DNA of 64,000 bases from JASHPR01 sp963833885 (GCA_963833885.1 CAWHZU010000012.1:62001-126000), one strand, 5' to 3'. Positions 23,130 to 30,861 are shown, numbered from the stretch's first letter. A program made the numbers and translations. The notes: a model not told the origin generated them from the letters alone.

Positions 23130-23522
23130 TCACACTGCGCGGATGACCAGCGCCGGCCTCACGCCCGATTCATCCGCCAGCGCCTTGACGTCCTCCGGGT
23201 CCGATGTCCAGATGACCGCGCCCGTCGCCGCGGCCATCACCACTACAGTCGCGTCGACCACGTCAGAAGTCCCGGCCCGCCCGCAGAGGATCCCTGCCGC
23301 CTTGGCGGTCTCGAGCCCGACGGGATCGACTTGGCAGCCAGCCAGAAACTGGCCAAGGCGGACCTGGCGGCGTGAGTCGCGCCACGCCTGCCCGACGACA
23401 ACCGCGGGTACCCGGACGTCGCGGCCATCATCCAGGGCGACCTGATAGCGCGCCCACATACGCCGCTCGTTCTTGTCGATGGCGATCAGCGCACCCGCAT
23501 CGTAGAGGTGGGGCTGAGTCAT
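23130..23522 (-). CDS. PIN-domain toxin (VapC-like)
   Basis: The 130-residue protein has the PIN-fold acidic residues at the expected places: Asp in LYDAGALIAID (N-terminal), Asp in SDVVDATVVVMAA and Asp in IWTSDPEDVKALA. PIN toxins are Mg-dependent RNases that cut tRNA or mRNA. Its start overlaps the stop of the upstream antitoxin gene by 4 nt (ATGA), the usual toxin-antitoxin arrangement. Confidence 0.85.
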   Translation of the reverse strand: MTQPHLYDAGALIAIDKNERRMWARYQVALDDGRDVRVPAVVVGQAWRDSRRQVRLGQFLAGCQVDPVGLETAKAAGILCGRAGTSDVVDATVVVMAAATGAVIWTSDPEDVKALADESGVRPALVIRAV

Positions 23523-23788
23523 TCCGCGCCAGCCGCCCGCCTCCCCTGGACGTGCTCCAGGTCCGCCGCCGCGATCTCGGCTCTGGCGGCCGCGAGTTCT
23601 TCAGGCGTGAATGCGCCATGCTCGTCCTGCCACTCAGCCAGCACCCGCCGGCCGAGGCTAAGCCGCATCTCGCGCTCAGCCGCGCTTGCAATCAGCCGGG
23701 ACAGCGGAATGCCCGCCTCGCGAGCCGCGCTGCTCATTGCATCGGCTAGCTTCTCGTCCAGAGTGATAGTGACCTTCCTTGTTGCCAT
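23519..23788 (-). CDS. ribbon-helix-helix antitoxin
   Basis: The 89-residue protein begins RKVTITLDEKLADAMSSAAR, then EAGIPLSRLIASAAEREMR, a CopG/Arc-type ribbon-helix-helix DNA-binding domain. The acidic C-terminal half (FTPEELAAARAEIAAADLEH) would bind and block the PIN toxin. It is first in the operon and would repress it; an inverted repeat lies just upstream of its start codon. Confidence 0.85.
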   Translation of the reverse strand: MATRKVTITLDEKLADAMSSAAREAGIPLSRLIASAAEREMRLSLGRRVLAEWQDEHGAFTPEELAAARAEIAAADLEHVQGRRAAGAE

Positions 23789-23796
23789 ACAAACAC

Positions 23797-23812
23797 CATA
23801 TCAGAGTATGGC
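23797..23812. promoter_or_regulatory. inverted repeat upstream of the toxin-antitoxin operon
   Basis: CCATA (23797-23801) and TATGG (23808-23812) flank a 6-bp spacer, 8 bp upstream of the antitoxin start codon in an AT-rich patch. It is a candidate binding site for the ribbon-helix-helix antitoxin. Confidence 0.4.
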
Positions 23813-23835
23813 TCGTGGCCGTGAGTGGAGGGATC

Positions 23836-23985
23836 ATGGTGGTGGGGCAGGCCGTGGACGGCACCGCCGCCGCCAAACTGGTCCACGCGGTCAAGGTCGT
23901 GGCCGCGGTCGACGCACTGGTCGCACCCTCGCTGACCCGCAGGCTGATTGCCGATTTCACCCGCCAGGCTGAGCAAGTGCTCACC
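23836..23985 (+). pseudogene. response-regulator remnant with internal deletion
   Basis: The translation reads VVGQAVDGTAAAKLVHAVKV, then VAAVDALVAPSLTRRLIADF. The first part matches the segment after strand 2 of a receiver domain (compare VVGEAADG in the regulator at 3778). The second matches the end of the receiver domain and its linker (compare SGDAVVAPSTTRRLIDRF there). About 70 residues, including the phosphoacceptor Asp, are missing between them, and no DNA-binding domain follows. It is a decayed NarL-type regulator between the toxin-antitoxin pair and lipA. Confidence 0.6.
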
Positions 23986-24040
23986 TGCGAGGCGCTACCG
24001 GAACCGAGTCTGCCCCTGCAGACCAACCCGGCAACACCAT

Positions 24041-24055
24041 TAGGCTGGGAGCGTG
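24041..24055 (+). promoter_or_regulatory. candidate leaderless promoter of lipA
   Basis: TAGGCT at 24041-24046 lies 6 nt before the GTG at 24053. This supports the GTG, rather than the in-frame ATG at 24059, as the translation start. Confidence 0.4.
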
Positions 24056-24982
24056 GTAATGGCACCCGAAGGACGCCGGCTGCTGCGGCTCGAGGCGCGC
24101 AACAGCCAGACGCCGATCGAACGCAAGCCCCCGTGGATCAAGACCCGGCTGCGCACCGGGCCCGAATACACCGCGCTGAAGCAGCTGGTGCAGCGCGAGG
24201 GGCTGCACACGGTCTGCGAGGAAGCGGGCTGCCCCAACATCTTCGAGTGCTGGGAGGACCGTGAGGCGACGTTCCTGATCGGCGGCGACCAGTGCACCAG
24301 GCGGTGCGACTTCTGCCAGATCGCCACCGGCAAACCGGAGCCGCTGGACACCGACGAACCGCGGCGGGTCGCCGAGTCGGTGGCGGCGATGGGGCTGCGC
24401 TACGCCACCGTCACGGGCGTGGCCAGGGACGACCTGCCCGACGGCGGAGCCTGGCTGTACGGCCAGACCTGCCGCGAGATCCATGCCGCGGTGCCCGGCT
24501 GCGGGGTGGAGCTGCTGATCCCCGACTTCAACGCGATACCGGAGCAGCTCGGCGAGGTATTCGCCGCCCGGCCCGAGGTGCTGGCGCACAACATCGAGAC
24601 CGTGCCGCGGATCTTCCGGCGGATCCGGCCGGGATTCCGCTACGAGCGATCGCTCGGGGTGCTGAGCCGGGCCCGCGAGGCCGGGCTGATCACGAAGTCC
24701 AACCTCATCCTCGGCATGGGCGAGGAACGCGCCGAGGTCAGCGCGGCAATGGCCGACCTGCGCGCGGCAGGCTGCGATCTGCTCACGATCACCCAGTACC
24801 TGCGGCCGTCGGTGCGGCATCACCCGGTCGACCGGTGGGTGCCGCCCGAGGAGTTCGATGAGCTGGGCGAGGAGGCGAGGCAGCTCGGCTTCGCCGGGGT
24901 GATGGCCGGGCCGCTGGTGCGGTCGTCCTACCGCGCGGGCCGGCTGTACCGGCAGGCGGTGAGCCGCCAAGCACCGGCGTAG
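24053..24982 (+). CDS. lipA: lipoyl synthase, radical SAM
   Basis: This 309-residue enzyme inserts two sulfur atoms into octanoylated lipoyl domains. The auxiliary cluster cysteines are C55, C60 and C66 (CEEAGCPNIFEC), and the radical SAM cysteines are C81, C85 and C88 (CTRRCDFC). The C-terminal conserved Ser is in VRSSYRAG. Length is normal. It completes the pathway begun by LipB and serves SucB encoded in this window. DUF4191 and RDD-family genes follow, as is usual in actinobacteria. Confidence 0.96.
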   Translation: MVMAPEGRRLLRLEARNSQTPIERKPPWIKTRLRTGPEYTALKQLVQREGLHTVCEEAGCPNIFECWEDREATFLIGGDQCTRRCDFCQIATGKPEPLDTDEPRRVAESVAAMGLRYATVTGVARDDLPDGGAWLYGQTCREIHAAVPGCGVELLIPDFNAIPEQLGEVFAARPEVLAHNIETVPRIFRRIRPGFRYERSLGVLSRAREAGLITKSNLILGMGEERAEVSAAMADLRAAGCDLLTITQYLRPSVRHHPVDRWVPPEEFDELGEEARQLGFAGVMAGPLVRSSYRAGRLYRQAVSRQAPA

Positions 24983-25087
24983 CCGGCCGGGCGCCAGCCC
25001 CGCGTAGCTGGGTCGGCCGCCAGGCCGGATTGGCTTAGGGGTCTGGGGGTTTCGTCGCGGCGGGGCCAGCACAGTATCCTCACCACC

Positions 25088-25813
25088 ATGGTGAATAAGG
25101 CGTCAGGTGCGGCGTCGAAGAAGGATAAGCGGAATGCTGCCGATCCGACCTCGATGGGCCGGATCAAGCAGATCCGCATGGTTGCCGGGATTATCCGGAA
25201 GGCGAACCCGAAGGCCCTGCCGATCGTCATCGGTACCGGCATCGGGATCATCGCGATCGTCGTGGTCATCGCGGTGCTCATCGGCCTGTATTTCCTCATC
25301 CCGCTCGGCGTGCTGGGCGGGATCGCCGCGGCGATGATCCTTTTCGGCCGGTTCGCCCAGTCGGCGCAGTACGCAGCCCTCGCCGGGCAGCCGGGCGCCG
25401 CCGCCGCCATCCTGCAGAGCATGCGCGGCAACTGGACCGTCACGCCGGCGATCGCGGCCAACCGGAACATGGACGTGGTGCACCGGGCCGTCGGCAAGCC
25501 CGGCGTGATCCTCGTCGGCGAAGGCTCGCCCAGTCGGCTGCCCGCCCTGCTGGCCGCGGAGAAGAAGCGGGTCTCCCGGATCACCTACGACGAGCTGCCG
25601 ATCTACACGATCCAGGTCGGCGACGAGGAAGGTCAGATCCGGATCCGGAAGCTGCAGCGGCATCTCATGAAGCTGCCGCGCAACCTCAAGGGCCCGGCGA
25701 TCGCCGACCTGAACTACCGGCTGAAGGCGCTGCCGCAGTCGCTGCAGATGCCCAAGGGGCCGATGCCCAAGACCGGGCGGATGCCGAAGGCGCCGCGGCC
25801 AAAGTTCCGCTGA
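25088..25813 (+). CDS. DUF4191 membrane protein
   Basis: This 241-residue protein has two adjacent transmembrane segments (~45-90) after a Lys-rich N-terminus, then a cytoplasmic domain with GQPGAAAAILQSMRGNWTVT, GKPGVILVGEGSP and EEGQIRIRKLQRHLMKLPRN. This is the DUF4191 pattern conserved in Actinobacteria next to lipA and glnA. Function is unknown. TATCCT at 25075-25080 lies 7 nt before the ATG, so the mRNA is probably leaderless. The Pro/Lys-rich C-terminus ends in a repeat that continues past the stop codon. Confidence 0.9.
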   Translation: MVNKASGAASKKDKRNAADPTSMGRIKQIRMVAGIIRKANPKALPIVIGTGIGIIAIVVVIAVLIGLYFLIPLGVLGGIAAAMILFGRFAQSAQYAALAGQPGAAAAILQSMRGNWTVTPAIAANRNMDVVHRAVGKPGVILVGEGSPSRLPALLAAEKKRVSRITYDELPIYTIQVGDEEGQIRIRKLQRHLMKLPRNLKGPAIADLNYRLKALPQSLQMPKGPMPKTGRMPKAPRPKFR

Positions 25814-25871
25814 GCCTGGTTCCGCTGAGCCTGGTTCCGCTGAGCCTGGTTCCGCTGAGCCTGGTTCCGCT
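25805..25871. repeat. 15-bp tandem repeat across a convergent junction
   Basis: The unit TTCCGCTGAGCCTGG occurs four times in succession (25805-25864) plus seven bases of a fifth. The first copy contains the last codons and TGA stop of the DUF4191 gene, and the partial copy abuts the stop codon of the convergent RDD gene at 25871-25873. The gap between these genes thus consists entirely of repeated gene end. Confidence 0.9.
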
Positions 25872-26470
25872 CAGATCCGGATCACGATCGTGCCTGCTGC
25901 CTTGTCGTGCAGGCCCCGCAGATCGGCGTCGAGCACCAGCGGCGGCACCACCAGCAGGAACAGGACCGTCCTGATCAGGGACCGGTAGAAGCCGACCGGC
26001 TGCCCGTCCAGCCGGGCCACCCGCATGCCCAGCAGCCGCTTGCCAACCGTGAAGCCGGTCAGCGCGGTCAGCAGCCAGATCTGGCCCGCGAAGATCGCCA
26101 AGGTCAGGTACTGCACGCTGGCCTGGTTCTTGTCGCCGAGCACGGCCAAAGCAATCAGGGCGGCCATCACCCAGTCGATCATCAGCGAGCCCAGCCGCCT
26201 GGCCACCCCGGCCACGGACCTGGGACCCGACTGGGGCAGCCCGAACCGCTGCCCCGGGTACGCGCTGGCGGCTCCGGCCGATGTGCCCGGTGCCTGTTTT
26301 CCTCCGGCCGGCTTGTCCCGCGCCTGCTTGTTACCGGCAGGCTTGCCGCTAGCAGGCTTGCCGCCGGCAGGTTTGTTACCGCCAGGCCTGCCGCCGGCCG
26401 GCTTGCCCGCCGCTGGCTTCCCGGCCACCTGTCGCTCCGCCACGCACCCAAAGGTACCGCCCGCGAACAT
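25871..26470 (-). CDS. RDD-family membrane protein with Lys/Pro/Ala/Gly repeats
   Basis: The protein has 199 residues. Residues ~15-65 are a low-complexity run of KPAGGKPAGNKPASG-type units. The C-terminal ~130 residues are an RDD domain with three or four transmembrane segments; its Arg is in VARRLGSLMIDWVMAAL and a second hallmark is GFTVGKRLLGMRV. RDD proteins are poorly understood and may transport or stabilise other membrane proteins. The start may be the ATG at 26470 or the GTG at 26443. The gene is divergent from glnA and convergent with DUF4191. Confidence 0.85.
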   Translation of the reverse strand: MFAGGTFGCVAERQVAGKPAAGKPAGGRPGGNKPAGGKPASGKPAGNKQARDKPAGGKQAPGTSAGAASAYPGQRFGLPQSGPRSVAGVARRLGSLMIDWVMAALIALAVLGDKNQASVQYLTLAIFAGQIWLLTALTGFTVGKRLLGMRVARLDGQPVGFYRSLIRTVLFLLVVPPLVLDADLRGLHDKAAGTIVIRI

Positions 26471-26504
26471 ATCGCCGGCCCGGCCGCCCCCGGTCCCACA
26501 GCCC

Positions 26505-26542
26505 GTAACATGGGCGAAACATCGGGGATACGGCTCGGAAAT
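26505..26542 (+). promoter_or_regulatory. tandem GlnR boxes of the glnA promoter
   Basis: GTAACATGGGCGAAAC (26505-26520) matches the actinobacterial GlnR box gTnAc-n6-GaAAc exactly. A second copy, GATACGGCTCGGAAAT (26527-26542), matches at most positions and starts exactly 22 bp later, the usual spacing of a-site and b-site. GlnR is the global nitrogen regulator and would activate glnA under nitrogen limitation. The boxes lie about 75-110 bp before the glnA start codon. Confidence 0.85.
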
Positions 26543-26614
26543 CGTGGGCGCCTAGCGTCACAGCAGCGCCCGGACGCGGGCGCGCGTCAGCTTGTCAGCG
26601 GCCAAGGGAGAGCA

Positions 26615-28039
26615 ATGTTCACCAGCGGCGATGAGGTATTGCGGTTCATTGCGGACGAGGGGGTGGAATTCGTCGATGTCAGGTTTTGCGACCTGCCGGG
26701 CACGGTTCAGCACTTCACCGTCCCCACTGAATCCTTCGGCGAGGGGGTCTTCAGCGACGGCCTGATGTTCGACGGCTCGTCGATCCGCGGCTTCCAGCAG
26801 ATTCACGAATCGGACATGCTGCTGCTTCCGGACGCGACCACCGCCGTCGTCGACCCGTTCCGGGCCCGAAAGACGCTGAATCTAACGTTCTTCGTGCACG
26901 ACCCGCTCACCGGCGAGCCGTACAGCCGCGACCCGCGCAACATCGCCCGCAAGGCCGAGGACTACCTGCGCGGCAGCGGGATCGGCGACACCGCGTACTT
27001 CGGGCCCGAGGCTGAGTTCTACATCTTCGACTCGGCCCGGTTCGAGACCAGCCCGAACGCGGGCTACTACTTCCTCGACTCGGTCGAGGGGGCCTGGAAC
27101 ACCGGCCGCGACGAGCCAGGCGGCAACCTGGGCTACAAGCCGCGCTATAAGGGCGGGTACTTTCCGGTCCCGCCGACCGACCACTACACCGACCTACGCT
27201 CCGAGATGGTCAGCGCCCTGATCGCCTGCGGCATCACGGTCGAGATGCAGCACCACGAGGTTGGCACCGCCGGCCAGGCCGAGATCGACATCAAGTTCGA
27301 CAGCATGCTGCACTCGGCCGACAAGGTCATGCTCTACAAGTACGTGGTGAAGAGCGTGGCCAGGGCGGCGGGCAAGACGGTGACGTTCATGCCGAAGCCG
27401 CTGTTCGGCGACAACGGCTCTGGCATGCACTGCCACCAGAGCCTGTGGAAGGACGGCGCCCCGCTGTTCTACGACGAGGTCGGCTACGCCGGCCTGTCCG
27501 ACCTGGGCCGCTACTACGTCGGCGGGCTGCTCAAGCACGCGCCCTCGCTGCTGGCGTTCACCAACCCGACGGTGAACTCCTACCACCGGCTGGTCCCCGG
27601 CTTCGAGGCGCCGGTCAACCTGGTCTACTCGCAGCGGAACCGGTCGGCGTGCGTGCGGATCCCGATCACCGGCCCCAGCCCGAAGGCCAAGCGGCTGGAG
27701 TTCCGGGTCCCCGACCCGTCCGCCAACCCCTATCTTGCGTTCTCCGCCATGCTGATGGCCGGCCTGGACGGGATCAAGAACAAGATCGAGCCGCCCGAGC
27801 CCGTGGACAAGGACCTGTACGAGCTGCCCCCGGACGAGGCCAGGTCGATCCCGCAGGTGCCCGGCTCGCTGGAGACCGTGCTCAACACGCTGGAGGCCAA
27901 CCACGACTTCCTGCTCGAGGGCGGCGTCTTCACCGCGGACCTGATCGAGACGTGGCTGGACTACAAGCGGTCCAACGAGATCGACCCGATCCGGCTGCGC
28001 CCGCACCCGCACGAGTTCGAGCTCTACTTCGACGCGTAG
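26615..28039 (+). CDS. glnA: glutamine synthetase type I
   Basis: This 474-residue enzyme makes glutamine from glutamate, ammonia and ATP. It begins MFTSGDEVLRFIADEGVEFV after the ribosome site AAGGGAG (26604-26610), so a longer upstream frame is not part of the gene. Signatures include GVFSDGLMFDGSSIRGF, the metal-site segment YFGPEAEFYIFD, the ATP-binding MPKPLFGDNGSGMHCHQS, RNRSACVRIP and the adenylylation segment DKDLYELPPDE with its Tyr near 400. GlnE, encoded 7 kb downstream, would modify that Tyr. Two GlnR boxes precede the gene. Confidence 0.97.
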   Translation: MFTSGDEVLRFIADEGVEFVDVRFCDLPGTVQHFTVPTESFGEGVFSDGLMFDGSSIRGFQQIHESDMLLLPDATTAVVDPFRARKTLNLTFFVHDPLTGEPYSRDPRNIARKAEDYLRGSGIGDTAYFGPEAEFYIFDSARFETSPNAGYYFLDSVEGAWNTGRDEPGGNLGYKPRYKGGYFPVPPTDHYTDLRSEMVSALIACGITVEMQHHEVGTAGQAEIDIKFDSMLHSADKVMLYKYVVKSVARAAGKTVTFMPKPLFGDNGSGMHCHQSLWKDGAPLFYDEVGYAGLSDLGRYYVGGLLKHAPSLLAFTNPTVNSYHRLVPGFEAPVNLVYSQRNRSACVRIPITGPSPKAKRLEFRVPDPSANPYLAFSAMLMAGLDGIKNKIEPPEPVDKDLYELPPDEARSIPQVPGSLETVLNTLEANHDFLLEGGVFTADLIETWLDYKRSNEIDPIRLRPHPHEFELYFDA

Positions 28040-28190
28040 GCATCCACCGGCGGCAGCACCACAACCAGTGGGCGGTGCCGGATCACCCCGCGTAGGTCAC
28101 GGTCGCGGCGGGAATTTCACTGGGTATGAGCACCGCGACCATACGATCTCCAGCCACGTCGGCGCCCCGGCGAGCAGACGGGTCCACGCG

Positions 28191-28742
28191 ATGACGCTGC
28201 CGGAGGGTCTGACCTACGTGCCCGGCTGCCTCACCGAGACCGAGGAACGCGATGTGCTGGCGGTGCTGGCGGGGTTCGAGCTGCATCCGTACGTGCTGCA
28301 CGACACGCCGTCGCGGCGGCTGGTGCGAAGCTTCGGCCGCGACCAGGTCACCGGCGCATACGACGTCGGCCCGGCAGCGCCGATCCCCGCCGAGCTGCAG
28401 TGGCTCCGGGAGCGCTGCGCCGCGCTGATGGAACGCGAGCCCTGTGAGCTGGTGGATTTGCTCGTGACGCGCTACCCGGCCGGCGCGGGGATCGGCTGGC
28501 ACCGCGATGCGCCGCAATTCGGCGATGTCAGCGGCATCTCGCTGCTGACCGCGTGCCGGATGCGGTTTCGCCGCGGCCGGCCTCGCGCCTGGGAAACGGC
28601 CGAGCTCGCCCTCGAGCCCCGCTCCGCATATGTCCTGTCCGGTCCGGCGCGGACACAATGGCAGCACCACATCCCTCCCGTCACCAAGGAGCGGTGGTCG
28701 ATAACGTTCCGCACCCAACGGCATGCTGCGGCCAGCGCCTAG
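28191..28742 (+). CDS. AlkB-like 2-oxoglutarate/Fe(II) dioxygenase
   Basis: The 183-residue protein starts MTLPEGLTYVPGCLTETEER. It has the iron-binding motif HRD in GIGWHRDAPQFGDVSGISLL, a distal His in QWQHHIPP and the 2-oxoglutarate Arg in RWSITFRT. This is the compact AlkB type that reverses N-alkylation of nucleic acids. It shares the DNA-repair theme with the AlkD-like gene at 32.5 kb, though they are not one operon. No clear ribosome site is seen. Confidence 0.85.
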   Translation: MTLPEGLTYVPGCLTETEERDVLAVLAGFELHPYVLHDTPSRRLVRSFGRDQVTGAYDVGPAAPIPAELQWLRERCAALMEREPCELVDLLVTRYPAGAGIGWHRDAPQFGDVSGISLLTACRMRFRRGRPRAWETAELALEPRSAYVLSGPARTQWQHHIPPVTKERWSITFRTQRHAAASA

Positions 28743-28780
28743 GGGCGGGGCCCGGCGCCGAGCGGTCCGTTCTCCGCAGG

Positions 28781-29719
28781 TCAGCGCGGCGGATGGAGGC
28801 CGTTGTTGTAGACGCGCAGCTGCATCGTGGCCAGGTCGAGCAGCGGGGTCTTGATCCCGTGGCCGGCGCCGCGGCTGGCCAGGTCGGCCAGGACCTGCTC
28901 GACCTCGGCCGGACGCCCCTCGGCCACGTCGCGTGACAGCGATGAGTCGACCGCCGATCCGGCCTGGGTGACGGTCCGCGCCGTCTCGGCAATCGCGTCG
29001 CCGGGCACCGGGTAGCCCGCCGCGGACGCGACCGCGGTGGCCTCGGCGAGGATGGCCGGGCCCAGGTCGCGTCCGCCGGGGACGGCCACGATGTCGCCCA
29101 CTGTGCCGCGCATGAGCGAGGTCAGCGCGCCGATCGTCGCGATGAAGACCCACTTCTGCCACATCCGCGCGATGATCTCGTCGCTGATGCTGGCGTCGAA
29201 CCCGGCCCCGGAGAGCTGGCCGTAGGCCTCCCGGACCTGCGTGGTTCGGGTGCCGTCCTGCGCCCCGATCGTCATGCTCGCGGGCGGGCTGAGCTGGACC
29301 ACGTCGCCCTCATCGTTGAGCTGGACGGCGATCAGGACCACGCCGCCGAGCACGGCGGACTCGCCGAACCGCTTGCCGAGCACTGCCAGGTGGGCCATCC
29401 CGTTCAGGAACGGCACCACCGCTGTCCGCGGCCCGACCGCCGGCGCGAAGTCAGCGATGGCCGCATCCAGCGCGGTCGCCTTGACCGACAGCAGCACGAC
29501 GTCGGCGGGCTCGGTCAGCTCTCCGGCCATGACCAGGTTGGGCCGGACCACCTGCCCGCCCTCGGCCCCGGTGCCCGGTCCCACGATCCGCAGCCCGCGC
29601 TCGCGCAGTTGCCCGGCGCGGTGCGGGCGGACGAGGAACGTGACGTCCCGGCCCGCCTGCGCCAGCCGTGCCCCGAAATAGCCACCGGTGGCGCCAGCGC
29701 CGACTATCAGGATCGTCAT
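28781..29719 (-). CDS. 2-dehydropantoate 2-reductase family protein
   Basis: The 312-residue enzyme starts at 29719, with GGAGGAGG just upstream. It has the N-terminal NADP motif ILIVGAGATGGYFGARLAQA and the ketopantoate reductase segments VVLLSVKATALDAAI, VPFLNGMAHLAVL and the catalytic Lys in MWQKWVFIATIGALT. PanE reduces ketopantoate, the product of PanB encoded 29 kb downstream. Several paralogs of this family have other substrates, so the panE assignment is probable rather than certain. Confidence 0.85.
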   Translation of the reverse strand: MTILIVGAGATGGYFGARLAQAGRDVTFLVRPHRAGQLRERGLRIVGPGTGAEGGQVVRPNLVMAGELTEPADVVLLSVKATALDAAIADFAPAVGPRTAVVPFLNGMAHLAVLGKRFGESAVLGGVVLIAVQLNDEGDVVQLSPPASMTIGAQDGTRTTQVREAYGQLSGAGFDASISDEIIARMWQKWVFIATIGALTSLMRGTVGDIVAVPGGRDLGPAILAEATAVASAAGYPVPGDAIAETARTVTQAGSAVDSSLSRDVAEGRPAEVEQVLADLASRGAGHGIKTPLLDLATMQLRVYNNGLHPPR

Positions 29720-29879
29720 GGCCTTCGCGCCTCCTCCCCGTCCAGCCGACGAGCCCAATCTAGCGAGATCGCGGGCGGCCGTTCCGGCTGACGCGCTGAC
29801 CGCGTTGGATCCCAAAGCACGCATGGCAATACAGAGCGTCACCGCCTTGGCCGATTCACCTGAAGAAAGGCTTGTCTCC

Positions 29880-29895
29880 GTGATTTGCTGATCAC
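29880..29895. promoter_or_regulatory. small inverted repeat upstream of a small gene
   Basis: GTGAT (29880-29884) and ATCAC (29891-29895) flank TTGCTG in the AT-richer part of the 242-bp gap before the gene at 29962. It may be a regulator site; the arms are only 5 bp. Confidence 0.25.
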
Positions 29896-29961
29896 ATTAA
29901 GTAACGTTGCCAGCTGGGGACTGAATGGACTGAACGCTGGCCCGGACACCGGGGGCTCGTC

Positions 29962-30195
29962 ATGACTTCCGCATTTGATCAGGCAGACACCACATCGCAG
30001 GGAAACGACCTCGCCAACCTGAGGGCCGCCAGCGCCTTACCGCCGATGACGCCCGAGACGGCGAGGCAGCTGGCCACGATACTGGCCCCGCACCTGACCG
30101 CGATGCGCGCCGTGACCGCCGGCACGCCGTACGAGGACTGCGATCCCGCTTCAAAGATCTTCGTCGCCGGGATGCTCGACCGCATCTCCGCGTAG
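29962..30195 (+). CDS. small hypothetical protein
   Basis: The 77-residue protein has no membrane segment and is not recognised. Residues 25-75 (PPMTPETARQLATILAPHLT, then DCDPASKIFVAGMLDRISA) could form helices. The reading frame fits the local codon bias better than the antisense frame. It stands alone between panE-like and DUF397 genes, and a strong stem-loop follows 11 nt after its stop codon, which supports it as a real transcription unit. Confidence 0.55.
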   Translation: MTSAFDQADTTSQGNDLANLRAASALPPMTPETARQLATILAPHLTAMRAVTAGTPYEDCDPASKIFVAGMLDRISA

Positions 30196-30206
30196 CGCAG
30201 AAGGGC

Positions 30207-30235
30207 AGAGGCCGGTCCCGCGGGGGCCGGCCTCT
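30207..30235 (+). terminator. stem-loop terminator
   Basis: AGAGGCCGG (30207-30215) and CCGGCCTCT (30227-30235) form a perfect 9-bp stem with an 11-nt loop, followed by TCGCTTG. It sits just after the small gene at 29962-30195. Confidence 0.65.
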
Positions 30236-30386
30236 TCGCTTGCCACCCAAGATTGCGGTCACAGGCAGCCAGCGGCCCGAGTGAGCGGGCGATTGTAAGA
30301 GTAGCGAGTTACGGCAGTGGCGATAGCGCAAATTGTTGACTTACGGAAGGAACCCGGACGACGGGCGGCACAGCACCCTTCCGGCG

Positions 30387-30608
30387 TCATGACAGATCGA
30401 ATTCACCGTCCATGACGCCAGCGGTGAATGCGCGCCACTCCTCCGGAGTGAAGATCAGCGCCGGCCCGTCCGGATTGCTGCCGTCCCGCATCGCGATCAC
30501 GTGGTCGCTGCCCTCCTTGGATCCGGCGACGACGGCAACCTCGATGCAGGAACCATCCTCCCCGCCGCCGTGGGAGGGCCTGCGCCACTCGGCACCGGTC
30601 AGGTCCAT
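30387..30608 (-). CDS. DUF397 protein
   Basis: From the ATG at 30608 the product is 73 residues: MDLTGAEWRRPSHGGG, then CIEVAVV, HVIAMRDGSNPDGPALIFTP and EEWRAFTAGVMDGEF. This is the DUF397 family, common in filamentous actinomycetes, where it usually follows a XRE-type DUF5753 regulator. No such regulator is adjacent here. A longer start at 30644 (GTG) is possible. A 20-bp palindrome lies upstream, between this gene and the kinase. Confidence 0.85.
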   Translation of the reverse strand: MDLTGAEWRRPSHGGGEDGSCIEVAVVAGSKEGSDHVIAMRDGSNPDGPALIFTPEEWRAFTAGVMDGEFDLS

Positions 30609-30686
30609 GTCCCGATCGCCTCTCTTGTCCAGGTTGACAGCCACCCTCTGGTACGGATACTAATTTCGTCCCCCGCGTCTTGCAGC

Positions 30687-30706
30687 GGTGTTCCTGACGG
30701 AACACC
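30687..30706. promoter_or_regulatory. perfect inverted repeat between DUF397 and kinase genes
   Basis: GGTGTTCCTGACGGAACACC consists of two 8-bp arms around TGAC. It lies in the intergenic region between divergently transcribed genes, 79 bp upstream of the DUF397 start and 155 bp before the kinase start. It looks like the binding site of a dimeric regulator, possibly an unlinked XRE-type partner of the DUF397 protein. Confidence 0.5.
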
Positions 30707-30861
30707 AAACGGGCAGCTGGATTCCGCGGAGGCCTCGCGAAATGAAGGGGGCACGGTGCTGCCTGGACTGAGAAACGGGGCCGACGGGCGACGAGGGAAG
30801 GCACGCCGGTGACGGGGGAACGGGGAAGCAGGCGGGGGCCTAGCGGCGAGCGGGGAACACA

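Noticed and set aside
25907..26614. Long in-frame N-terminal extension of glnA
   Set aside because: It would overlap the RDD gene on the other strand and cross the GlnR boxes. GlnA starts at 26615, with a good ribosome site and family-typical length.
29962..30195. Antisense small gene on the minus strand at 29979-30185
   Set aside because: The plus-strand frame fits the local codon bias better and is followed by a terminator on its own strand.
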